This document shows positions 60,101 through 64,000 of a stretch of 64,000 bases of DNA, piece by piece. The stretch lies in contig CP136064.1 in NCBI GenBank assembly GCA_032622095.1, positions 278,407,614-278,471,613 of the forward strand, read 5' to 3'. Within the stretch, counting starts at the first letter, position 1, and every line of letters begins with the position of its first letter. The position numbers and the translations under genes were made by a program. The notes under the pieces are model-generated. The model was given only the letters and a program-made list of their open reading frames with translations, searched no databases and was not told the DNA's origin. This DNA comes from Siphonodentalium dalli. Its lineage: Eukaryota; Mollusca; Scaphopoda; Gadilida; Siphonodentaliidae.

Positions 60101-62363
60101 ATACCAAGGTTTCATTACAGTCAACACTCAGTCTATAGAGGTTCCGGTACTTAACCCTTTGAGTGCCAGGGGCCGATCTCATCGGCCCTAAACCTACAAA
60201 ATAAGTCTGTTAAAGAATATAAGAATAAATTATTAAAATTGTAAAAAAAAAAAAAAAAAAAAAAAAATGTTAGGCCAATGCATTCTCTTATATATGCGAG
60301 GCGACCTATGGTCGACTCGCATATATAAGATAATTCATTGGCACATGGTATATGGGTTGATACAAAAATCAACCTGGCACTCAAAGGGTTAAATTGATTT
60401 CAGAGATGAATGGGGAATTCCCATCTCGCGACAGCTCATTAATATTTGCGTTTCGAAATATGCACTGTTTACTGTTTTGATTGATGTGCGATAATGCCAA
60501 CATTTGTTAATAACAATGACAGACATCCGTAGGCTGAATAACTAAATGGTATTTATTGTGGATAAATTATCTTCATAGAATATTCTCATGTTCTGGTTTC
60601 AGTTGGGCGGAGTTTGTGTATAAGTGACAAAGTGTGAATAATTATTGGTTTTGCAGGAAGCTATTGATTGGTCGAGGAAAGCATTCTTCGATGCTCAAGT
60701 AATTTCAATGGCGTGATTCCTCCCGTTTTAAATAATTTACTCCAAGGGAATCCCATGCCCTAAGACTGCCTTTGGCCTAAGCAAAATGAGGTTCCCAGAG
60801 GGTGAATTTGGTTATCCTAGACCGCTATGTAGGATGGCATCAATAAATTCACCCTCTGGGGTAGTGATGCGGACCGGACTGGACCACCTTGGGTGGTCCG
60901 GTCCACTACCAAGGCGGTCCAGTCCGGTCCAGGCCATTCCGGTCCGGTACACATGCCTGGACCGGTCCAATACTGTCCGGTCCACCTATAATACACTATA
61001 TGTTAATGAATTCTCTGTTATCTAAAAGTTTTACTCTGTATAGTACAAACTAGAAGGTTACTGGAGTTCAGTACAATGCAATGAGTCCATACATGTTAAA
61101 ACTTACATTGTTTGCCGATTGTATGCATCATTGTCTGTCTCTGGTGGGATATTCTGGGAACGATGCACGATAATAGTATTTCTAGTAATGCGAACATGCA
61201 CTAATTAAATTTATTGGGTAGATATATAGCTATAGCTTGGACCAGAATGTGTTTTAACCAATCTAACTTGGCACTCAACTGATCGTATGCATGATTCGTA
61301 TCATACTTATTTTCATTAAATTGAAATTTAAACGAAATAGCTATACTGATGACAATTATACAAATGTGTATTAATATGACTACTACATTAATATTGGAAT
61401 CTTGGAGATTGTGATGGCTAATTGTATAGTCTTGACAAATACAGTTATATACCTAGGCTACAACTACAAGTACAACTACTATAATACTATTGGATTAATG
61501 TGACTGTCTTGTGTATGTACTATGTAATGTGGTTTGCATGTTTCTTCGATAATTATAACTGAAAAACAATAGAATACTCAATTCGATATCCATCCAAATT
61601 GATTAGTTGATGCCATGTTACACTGTTTATGACAAATAGTTCCATACTCATTCAGTTGCATGTTTGTCGCATTGGTACGGTGCTACATAGTGTTGGGCAT
61701 CAAATCAGGCGCCGCCCACACTGGCACTTTCATTATAAGGAAAGTGACATGTACAATGTACATCTATACATTGTTTTCGTGACATCAAATGTTTAATAGA
61801 TATATTAACCATTTCAATGCGTCAATACATCGTTGCTAATTGATATGACGGCAAATACGCAATAATATTCGCGATAGTTTACTATAACTGAAGTAAAATA
61901 GTGGACCGGACCAGAGAGTACCGGACCGGCAGCATAAAGCGGTCCGGTTCGTCCAGTGACACCCGGTCCAGACTGGACTGCGGTCCACCCCTGGACCGCG
62001 GACCGGACCGGTCCAAAGCGGTCCGGTCCGCATCACTACTCTGGGGACCTTATTCTGCAAATGACATCACACTATTTGCATGCTTGGTTATATCAAAGCG
62101 TTGTGTTTATGACGTTTCAGGTTTGTGCGACCATCAGGCTGGTTCCTGGTTATATAAGTGTTGTGTTTATGTTTCAGGTTTGTGCGACCATCAGGCTGGT
62201 TCCTGAAGCTTATCTGGAATTTAAGAGTGTGCTCTCCATTGAATGTAAAAAGCACGGTTCACTGAGACTGGCTCAAGCTCGGAGTCTTATCAAAATCGAT
62301 GTCAACAAGACGAGAAAACTCTACGACTTTCTGCTATTAGAAGGAATGATAAATAAGGATTAA
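28320..62363 (+). CDS. TADA2A: TADA2A, transcriptional adapter ADA2-alpha (438 codons, 12 coding exons plus a split start codon)
   Basis: Exons: (..)28321, 30898-31072, 31688-31779, 34449-34546, 36983-37033, 44334-44507, 44953-45016, 45767-45810, 48718-48828, 50662-50819, 59251-59338, 59999-60072, 62178-62363. All are GT-AG and all phases close, giving 438 residues against 443 in human TADA2A. The ZZ zinc finger is at residues 12-58 (CGQCGTC, IRCAEC, CLTCF), the SANT domain at 65-112 (TWTANEELTLLKAILDCGYG, NWHDIS, CEKHYNEHYI), then DPPRPPQGS and the ADA3-binding middle. The C-terminal SWIRM at about 360-438 ends RLAQARSLIKIDVNKTRKLY. ADA2a bridges the GCN5/PCAF acetyltransferase and ADA3, in animals mainly within the ATAC coactivator complex in the nucleus. 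The SWIRM and overall pattern fit TADA2A better than TADA2B. Start codon AT|G is split by intron 1 (inferred). Introns are large and full of transposons. Confidence 0.93.
29880..30044. repeat. hAT-type MITE (GAATGAGGTCCCC family)
   Basis: GAATGAGGTCCCCAGAGGG with complement CTGGGGACCTCATTCTGC, ending CACTAAACTCAGGCTTG. In TADA2A intron 1. Confidence 0.75.
30333..30873. repeat. hAT-type MITE abutting the TADA2A exon 2 acceptor, with an internal insertion
   Basis: TGGTGCCAGACATTTGCAG on the left, TGTCCAGCACCA and AGGCCTG on the right. About 140 bp of unrelated GC-rich sequence (AGGAGTGAGGGGTTACCACC onward) interrupts the left palindrome at about 30402-30537. The right end lies 24 bases before exon 2. 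Confidence 0.75.
30898..31072 (+). CDS. TADA2A: TADA2A exon 2 (ZZ finger)
   Basis: Acceptor ACATTTTCAG|G, donor GTG|GTGAGT. Encodes (M)WIEDSSDD and the ZZ finger with CxxC pairs at C12/C15, C33/C36 (RCAEC) and C45/C48 (CLTC) plus H/D ligands in HQNDHPY. An open frame running in from the MITE upstream is a read-through of the acceptor. Confidence 0.94.
31688..31779 (+). CDS. TADA2A: TADA2A exon 3 (SANT, first half)
   Basis: Acceptor CTTTGTAG|A, donor TG|GTGAGT. Encodes KSNFPLYEKTWTANEELTLL and KAILDCGYGN, the first SANT helix. Too short to stand out as an ORF. Confidence 0.94.
31909..32042. repeat. Near-perfect hairpin, MITE-like
   Basis: ATGTAGTGTGTGTTATTGGG at the left pairs with CCCAATAACACACACACCCA and CTACAT at the right, with the stem continuing through GGCGCTGTGGT and ACCACAGCTCC. 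The loop holds TGTGTGAACCGCTTTTACAC. Confidence 0.7.
32420..33225. repeat. 85-bp direct repeat pair flanking a Helitron
   Basis: 32420-32504 and 33141-33225 are the same 85 bases (GACAACACTAAGAATCTTCA ... GGATTTAATAC). The Helitron 32504-33138 sits between them. The pair is too long to be a target duplication and is best read as a tandem duplication that the Helitron entered. Confidence 0.85.
32504..33138 (-). mobile_element. Non-autonomous Helitron with internal tandem units, TADA2A intron 3
   Basis: On the minus strand it starts TCTCATATATATTTTGAAGA next to a host A and ends with hairpin AGCCCGG-ACAACGT-CGGGCT, then CATCGG and CTAG before a host T. Inside are a (GACA)n run and about four units of roughly 125 bp (AATTTCAAGTCGATAGCTCC ... 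GCATGCGCGAAGC ... GGCGACCCGATAAAAT). The long open frames here are repeat artefacts. Confidence 0.85.
33221..34460 (+). repeat. 620-bp tandem duplication, two copies
   Basis: 33221-33840 and 33841-34460 read as identical. The unit ends with TTACATTCCAGGCATGACATATC, which is the acceptor and first 12 bases of TADA2A exon 4, so a decoy acceptor sits at 33829. Perfect identity suggests a very recent event or an assembly duplication. Confidence 0.95.
34449..34546 (+). CDS. TADA2A: TADA2A exon 4 (SANT, second half)
   Basis: Acceptor CATTCCAG|G completes the Trp codon: NWHDISLKVESKNKSECEKH and YNEHYIDNPEPPLL. Donor G|GTGAGG. The acceptor and first 12 bases are duplicated 620 bases upstream. Confidence 0.94.
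34571..34940. repeat. Composite TTAA MITE (ATGGAGCC block plus complete CATGA element)
   Basis: ATGGAGCCCCAAATAGAG ... GGCTCCATACAGGAGTG, then TTAACCCTTTCATGACAGG at 34678 to GGAAGGGTTAA at 34940. The CATGA part carries two palindromes of the shared core. Starts 24 bases after exon 4. Confidence 0.8.
35228..36421. mobile_element. Non-autonomous hAT element, TADA2A intron 4
   Basis: TAGTGATGAGCCGAT ... ATCGGCTCATCACTA with flanks GTATGGTC (35220-35227) and GTGTGGTC (36422-36429), 7 of 8 bases alike. CAATCGGCCGATTC motifs repeat near both ends. The middle lacks a transposase. Same length class and TAGTGATG terminus as the element at 60862-62038. Confidence 0.88.
36983..37033 (+). CDS. TADA2A: TADA2A exon 5
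   Basis: Acceptor TTTTGCAG|AG, donor T|GTGAGT. 51 bases encoding EFPFQRQKKRTDPLVYK. It is the least conserved exon and was placed by phase, position and splice sites. Confidence 0.8.
37117..37620 (-). mobile_element. Non-autonomous Helitron with internal tandem units, TADA2A intron 5
   Basis: Same termini as 32504-33138: 5' TCTCATATATATTTTGAAGA beside A, 3' hairpin AGCCCGG...CGGGCT, CATCGG, CTAG, then T. It has about three internal units and a shorter (GACA)n tract. Confidence 0.86.
37652..37864. mobile_element. Complete TA-flanked palindromic MITE (Tc1/mariner type)
   Basis: TA then CAGTAATGCTCTAAATAATC ... GATTATTTAGAGCATTACTG then TA. The arms pair over about 90 bases around a loop at CTCTCACTGAGAG. 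It lies 31 bases from the Helitron. Confidence 0.88.
39150..39268. repeat. Three-copy tandem repeat, ~50-bp unit
   Basis: AATTTAACTTGGTAGCAAGT is repeated with small changes, each time followed by CATAACAT or CATCACAT and a TATA stretch. Confidence 0.7.
39273..40101. repeat. TIR element, CAGGGTTTCCGCTA family
   Basis: CAGGGTTTCCGCTAGGGGG ... GGTATAGCGGAAACCCTG with a direct 7-base repeat ATATATG touching both ends, weak evidence because the host DNA is AT-rich. hAT-like terminus. A 65-codon frame inside resembles nothing. Confidence 0.65.
40535..40726 (+). pseudogene. THAP-type zinc finger fragment, truncated
   Basis: 63 codons from ATG: KCAWETCPVDERY, FLVRFPKPGRTKDKF, CWIKQCHRPHSDLN, SHKAH, then stop. 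The C-x4-C pair, the RFP-like core and the Trp followed by a basic stretch fit the N-terminal two thirds of a THAP DNA-binding domain. The final CxxH ligand pair is missing because the frame runs into the repeat array at about 40723. THAP domains head P-element-type and Kolobok transposases and several host proteins, so this is probably a transposon remnant. The DNA upstream (CCCGGAAGCG, CpG-containing) looks like a former 5' end. Confidence 0.6.
40727..42690. repeat. Higher-order tandem array (155+164+164 bp, 483-bp super-unit)
   Basis: ACATGGCCGCCAGC-type boxes start at 40922, 41077, 41241, 41405, 41560, 41724, 41888, 42043, 42206, 42370 and 42533. The spacing repeats as 155, 164, 164, so monomers are organised as trimers. 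The array starts AGCTCAACTTTACTTTGTAA and ends GTTGAGCTACAGTGTCATTG. Similar termini and motifs occur at 57180-58185. Minus-strand frames translated from it are artefacts. Confidence 0.9.
43010..43260. repeat. Interspersed repeat, relative of 11500-11900
   Basis: Shares ACAAATGTTGTAATG, AAGCATTTTGCATTC, GAGTTCTGATTTTTGTCAGA and AGCACGAGAGACCAGTACGC with the GPATCH3 intron copy, and has a pure G tract at 43094-43109. Confidence 0.6.
44334..44507 (+). CDS. TADA2A: TADA2A exon 6
   Basis: Acceptor TATATTCAG|TA, donor G|GTATCC (weak). Encodes CEDPPRPPQGSTLYNMMGGY, then APRGDFSVEHDNYIEMDLKS and an acidic end. This is the conserved DPPRP and DF-x-E-DNY block of ADA2a. Confidence 0.93.
44953..45016 (+). 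CDS. TADA2A: TADA2A exon 7
   Basis: Acceptor CATTTCCAG|AA, donor AG|GTAAGA. Encodes ELKLTVISVYLDCLTERQKR. The exon start and an acceptor-like TTTTCAG are repeated 32 bases upstream (44921). Confidence 0.9.
45077..45300. mobile_element. TTAA MITE (CATGA family)
   Basis: TTAACCCTTCCATG ... CATAATGAAAGGGTTAA with the core palindrome at 45185-45243. Lies 60 bases after exon 7. Confidence 0.8.
45338..45610. repeat. TATC/TATT microsatellite
   Basis: Uninterrupted mixture of TATCTATC, TTATATC and TATATATC units over about 270 bases in intron 7. The two long open frames across it encode only Tyr/Ile/Leu/Ser runs. Confidence 0.95.
45767..45810 (+). CDS. TADA2A: TADA2A exon 8
   Basis: 44 bases; acceptor CATTGCAG|G, donor C|GTAAGT. 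Encodes RIVKKYGLINLQKVF, matching the KxxxxHGLINLRK block of the family. Confidence 0.92.
46213..46343. repeat. Palindromic MITE-like element
   Basis: TTATTAATTGGTTGTTTCC at the left pairs with GGAAGCAACCCATTAATAA at the right; ACCGAGTAATGAGGCC pairs with the inner right arm. Confidence 0.75.
46350..46475. repeat. TTAA MITE remnant (CATGA family)
   Basis: Core palindrome ATTCTCTTATATATATGAGG and then TGTCATGAAGGGGTTAA. The left terminus is lost beside the preceding MITE. Confidence 0.65.
46899..47843. mobile_element. TIR element (AAGGCCAAAACAAAATG ends) carrying a Cys-rich ORF
   Basis: TAAGGCCAAAACAAAATGAA with GCATGTTTCCC at the left pairs with GGAAACACGCATCC and ATTTTGTTTTGGCCTAA at the right. 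GGGCGGGCGGTAGG and GGTCGGTCGGG lie just inside the ends. Smaller relatives are at 8293-8691 and 27523. The inner minus-strand frame is listed separately. Confidence 0.75.
47137..47484 (-). pseudogene. Cys-rich ORF inside the TIR element, unrecognised
   Basis: 115 codons on the minus strand. Contains VHNPRVLREKNPDFKDIVC, SPIELGYYGAAIGA, CAHCAGPNG and ICIDCFNAGLMPV: two CxxC pairs about 26 residues apart that could hold one zinc. The reading resembles the tail of a longer protein more than a whole one. No catalytic motif of a known transposase was seen. It may be captured or ancestral element coding sequence. Confidence 0.45.
47930..48057. repeat. hAT-type MITE (GAATGAGGTCCCC family)
   Basis: GAGAATGAGGTCCCCAATAGG and complement CTCTGGGGACTTCATTCTC, ending ATTATTCTCAGGCT. 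Confidence 0.7.
48513..48688. repeat. hAT-type MITE next to TADA2A exon 9
   Basis: TTGGGAACTTCAATCTGAG, the family palindrome, then GTCAGACACACTATTTCCAG and ACTTG. The right end is 29 bases before exon 9. Confidence 0.75.
48718..48828 (+). CDS. TADA2A: TADA2A exon 9
   Basis: Acceptor CATATTTAG|TT, donor T|GTGAGT. Encodes LANRRYDRTVGSWADGLRCF and MQLMEPIEFDLYLESLH. The more obvious frame starting LLIDDMIERWEV is a shadow of this exon. Confidence 0.92.
49083..49175. repeat. Short palindromic repeat (ACCTTACTCGTATTTAAATT family)
   Basis: ACCTTACTCATATTTAAATT ... CTGAGTGAAAAATAGTATGA; relatives at 17662, 31850 and 50400-50505. In intron 9. Confidence 0.5.
50662..50819 (+). CDS. TADA2A: TADA2A exon 10
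   Basis: Acceptor CTGCTTCAG|AT, donor CAG|GTATTT. Encodes YMVELRQDIQRLQEGRSNGL, TSLRQVTVFSDLKRRREES and LNEILNNLQ, the ELR-x-DI-x-RLQ helix region of ADA2a. Confidence 0.93.
50839..51021. repeat. Composite TTAA MITE, truncated on the right
   Basis: AACCCTTTATGGAGCCCC ... GGCTCCATATGGGAGTG, then TTTAACCATTTCATGACAGG and half a core palindrome. It starts 19 bases after exon 10. Confidence 0.7.
51274..57058. mobile_element. 5.8-kb foldback element with ~1.5-kb inverted arms, TADA2A intron 10
   Basis: The ends TAGAGGAGCGGCCAAA ... TTTGGCCGCTCCTCTA are inverted. The arms pair from 51274-52760 with about 55600-57058, diverged but continuous (shared blocks include ATATATCATTTATGAAAATG, GTTAAGCACATCACCAAAAA, TGGGATTGGATCCCA-like, and repeated AAGATGGCGTCCAATATGG). 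The 2.8-kb centre has no recognisable coding sequence. No clear target duplication. The superfamily is not assigned. Confidence 0.82.
57180..58185. repeat. Degenerate repeat related to the 40727-42690 array
   Basis: Shares GTTGAGCAACAGTGTCATTG, ACACTTTCATT at its end and TTTACTCTTTGCATCACTAA, GACTTCAAATTTGAATCCAT inside. Two copies of TTATTGCC-TTTTTCGACA follow each other about 175 bp apart. No coding frame. Confidence 0.6.
59251..59338 (+). CDS. TADA2A: TADA2A exon 11
   Basis: Acceptor CCCCTCCAG|GAT, donor T|GTAAGT. Encodes DENACQQWLHKQAGVESMSE and GLPAVMPTQ, matching the CQQWL block. Confidence 0.93.
59435..59647. repeat. 71-bp tandem repeat, three copies
   Basis: GTATGTTGTCTGTGTTCTCG starts at 59435, 59506 and 59577; the copies are nearly or fully identical. 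In intron 11. Confidence 0.95.
59710..59966. repeat. TTAA MITE (CATGA family) next to TADA2A exon 12
   Basis: TTAACCCTTTCATGATGGGAGC on the left, two core palindromes, GGAAGCTCCAGTCATGAA on the right without the final GGGTTAA. It ends about 33 bases before exon 12. Confidence 0.75.
59999..60072 (+). CDS. TADA2A: TADA2A exon 12
   Basis: Acceptor TTTTCAAAG|TT, donor AAG|GTAGGT. Encodes FRKTAPPLEIEGLPGYDKLS and QRERK, matching the APPL-x-L-x-GLPG linker in front of SWIRM. Confidence 0.92.
60151..60392. mobile_element. Complete TTAA MITE (GAGTGCCAGG family)
   Basis: TTAACCCTTTGAGTGCCAGG ... CCTGGCACTCAAAGGGTTAA. Inside are an A26 run at 60242-60267 and one core palindrome with the GCGACCTATGGTCGA loop. 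It is a third terminal type around the same core. Confidence 0.88.
60775..62086. repeat. hAT-type MITE (GAATGAGGTCCCC family) split by a younger hAT element
   Basis: AAAATGAGGTTCCCAGAGGG to CAATAAATTCACCCTCTGGGG on the left, then CTCTGGGGACCTTATTCTGC to ATTTGCATGCTTG on the right. The element 60862-62038 sits inside its palindrome. Confidence 0.8.
60862..62038. mobile_element. Non-autonomous hAT element nested in a MITE
   Basis: TAGTGATGCGGACCGGACTG ... CGGTCCGCATCACTA with an exact 8-base duplication CTCTGGGG at 60854-60861 and 62039-62046. The ends carry dense CCGGTCC motifs. The middle is AT-rich, without transposase. Confidence 0.93.
62178..62363 (+). CDS. TADA2A: TADA2A exon 13 (SWIRM end, stop)
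   Basis: Acceptor TTATGTTTCAG|GTT, TAA at 62361-62363. Encodes VCATIRLVPEAYLEFKSVLS, then SLRLAQARSLIKIDVNKTRK and LYDFLLLEGMINKD, the core of the ADA2 SWIRM domain. A second acceptor and exon start lie 57 bases upstream at 62121, in frame. Confidence 0.95.
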   Translation, partial: VCATIRLVPEAYLEFKSVLSIECKKHGSLRLAQARSLIKIDVNKTRKLYDFLLLEGMINKD

Positions 62364-62375
62364 AGTCATCATTTA

Positions 62376-62680
62376 CTAACCCTTTATGGAGCCCCTAACA
62401 GAGAGAACAATGCACTGATGACTGTTGTCTGCTTGGGTCCGTGTGAGGCTCCATACGGGAGTGATATGTAATTTTTAACCCTTTCATGAAGGGAGTGGTG
62501 CAGCATTATATATCATGTGCCAGTGCATTCTCTTATATATGCGAGTCTCCCATAGGGAACCTTGCATATATAGAGAATTCACTGGCTTACAAGGTCAAGG
62601 TAAATATTGTTAGGCCATTGTATTCTCTTATATATGTGAGGCTTCCTATGGGAGACTCGCATATATGATGAAAGGGTTAA
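62376..62680. repeat. Composite TTAA MITE in the TADA2A 3' UTR
   Basis: AACCCTTTATGGAGCCCC ... GGCTCCATACGGGAGTG followed by TTAACCCTTTCATGAAGGG at 62475 to GATGAAAGGGTTAA at 62680. It starts 12 bases after the stop codon, so the TADA2A 3' UTR is probably largely MITE. Confidence 0.8.
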
Positions 62681-62814
62681 AATAATCTTATGTGTTTATT
62701 TAACACTTATATTGGAATACATTGGAATGGTCTTCTTCTATTTCTACATATTACCTTCAATTTACTGAAGATTATGCAGAGGTCCAGGTAGCTACCACAG
62801 TCGAGCAACTTTAT

Positions 62815-62930
62815 AACCCTGTGGTGACTCCAGTAGTGTCCTTTAACATGCACATACCGAGGCGTGTGCACGGGTCAGCAATTAATGTCCGAGTCTGATC
62901 GGACAGCGTACTGCACCCACAACAACAAAC
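62815..62930. repeat. Interspersed repeat, relative of 11560-11690
   Basis: CCTGTGGTGACTCCAGTAG, ACCGAGGCGTGT and GATCGGACAGCGTACTGCAC as in the GPATCH3 intron 1 copy. Confidence 0.65.
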
Positions 62931-63147
62931 TCTTCTTAATTAAAGCAGCTATTTATATTGAATCTTATATATGTCCATGATTAATGAGTGCGGGTCAGTG
63001 TATACAAACAGGAGAGAGCCTAGTCCTAAAGTTGAAATTGACATGTTGTAGAATTATCGATACATCAAGTGGCATTATAAATTCGTCGCTTGGCGGCACA
63101 CATGTTTCTGGTAGTTGTTAGTTTCAGTGATCTGTCTGAACCTACAG

Positions 63148-63611
63148 TTAACCCTTTACCCAACAGAAAGACCCTGTGCCAATGCATTCTCTTATATATG
63201 CGAGTCGACCATAGTTCGCCTCGCATATATAAGAGAATGCATTGGCTTAACACATGTTAAAAATGATAAAATTGTCAAAGAATGCTGAAGAATGTAGAAA
63301 AATATTATAAAAATTGTTAAAAAATGTAAGAAAAAATTATAAAATTGTTAAAGAATGTAAGAAAAAATGGTAAAAAGTGTTAAAAAAGATTTTTTTTAGG
63401 CCAATGCATTCTCTTATATATGCGAGGCGACCTATGGTCGACTTGCATATATAAGAGAATGCATTGGCACAGGGCAAACTGTAACCATCACAATGTGGTC
63501 AATGAACCGGTTCCAATGATATCCATATTTGTATGGTGTTAGTGAAGATATTTTAGGCTGTTGAAGCTTTATTTTGGGCGTTTTTGGCCGTTTTGTTGGG
63601 TAAAGGGTTAA
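63148..63611. mobile_element. Complete TTAA MITE (ACCCAACA family)
   Basis: TTAACCCTTTACCCAACAG ... GTTGGGTAAAGGGTTAA, two core palindromes, and an extra AAAATTGTTAAAGAATGTAA repeat in the middle that makes it longer than the 26575 copy. Confidence 0.88.
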
Positions 63612-63822
63612 ATAACAAAACACGATTTCATGGTAGCTCCACGAAAAGATTGATACGGCGATTTATGTTACGGCCATTTTCTGCCATTTTCTAGGCAAGC
63701 ATATAATAAATGGTCATACTTGGGTAGCTGTACATGATTTCATTGGTTGTCAGAGGGATGAAAAATAGGTATCTGGGCAACATATTACTGTTCTTGTCAA
63801 ATGTGGTATCACTGGTTTGATA

Positions 63823-64000
63823 GTTTAAACCTTTCATGACTGGAGCTTCCTGAAATTTTGCGAAAACCCTGTGCCAATGCATTCTCTTAGAGAGAATGTA
63901 TTGGCCTAACTATAATTACCTTGACATTGTAAACCAGTGCATTCTTTTATATATGCGAGGCTCCCTATGAGAGACTAGCATATATAAGAGAATGCACCAG
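63823..64000. repeat. TTAA-type MITE (CATGA family), cut by window edge
   Basis: TTTAAACCTTTCATGACTGGAGC, a shortened first palindrome, then AACCAGTGCATTCTTTTATA and its complement running to the end of the window. Confidence 0.7.

Noticed and set aside
28320-62363. Calling the gene TADA2B
   Set aside because: The ZZ/SANT part alone would allow it, but the DPPRP block, the 438-residue length and the IKIDVNKTRK SWIRM ending are those of TADA2A.

Overview
The window is metazoan nuclear DNA from an invertebrate. Genes are split by many short GT-AG introns, coding density is low, and non-autonomous DNA transposons fill most of the rest. Frequent runs of the type (TG)TACATGTA and the mix of Helitrons, hAT elements and TTAA-type MITEs suggest a bivalve mollusc, but that is an inference from style and not a proof.

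Three conserved protein-coding genes can be rebuilt exon by exon. (1) GPATCH3, + strand, 10653-19215: 5 coding exons, 553 codons, with an N-terminal RRM-like region and a C-terminal G-patch. (2) TXNDC17 (TRP14), - strand, 28177-22083: 4 exons, 123 codons, with the WCPDC active site; it is tail-to-tail with GPATCH3. (3) TADA2A (ADA2a), + strand, 28320-62363: one exon that contributes only AT of the start codon, then 12 more coding exons, 438 codons, with ZZ finger, SANT and SWIRM. TXNDC17 and TADA2A are head-to-head with about 142 bp between the TXNDC17 start codon and the TADA2A exon 1 donor, a stretch holding two CACGTG boxes. All exon junctions were found by reading GT/AG sites and keeping phase; every phase closes.

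Layout: 1-10.6 kb is repeat-filled intergenic DNA with a ~1 kb tandem segmental duplication whose second copy preserves empty sites for two hAT insertions. 10.6-19.2 kb is GPATCH3, with a Helitron in its last intron and a 29-bp repeat array in the 3' UTR. 19.2-22 kb is the convergent spacer. 22-28.2 kb is TXNDC17, with a hairpin cluster, a degenerate array and a 19-bp minisatellite in its introns. 28.3-62.4 kb is TADA2A; its introns carry two Helitrons, a 620-bp identical tandem duplication, a hAT element, a 483-bp higher-order repeat array, a THAP fragment, a TIR element with a Cys-rich ORF and a 5.8-kb foldback element. 62.4-64 kb is a cluster of TTAA MITEs.

The most notable patterns are: three TADA2A exons whose 3' splice junction has been tandemly copied; MITE ends lying only tens of bases from several TADA2A splice sites; and three TTAA-flanked MITE families with different ends that share one palindromic core. 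No prokaryotic feature, CRISPR array, rRNA or tRNA was recognised.
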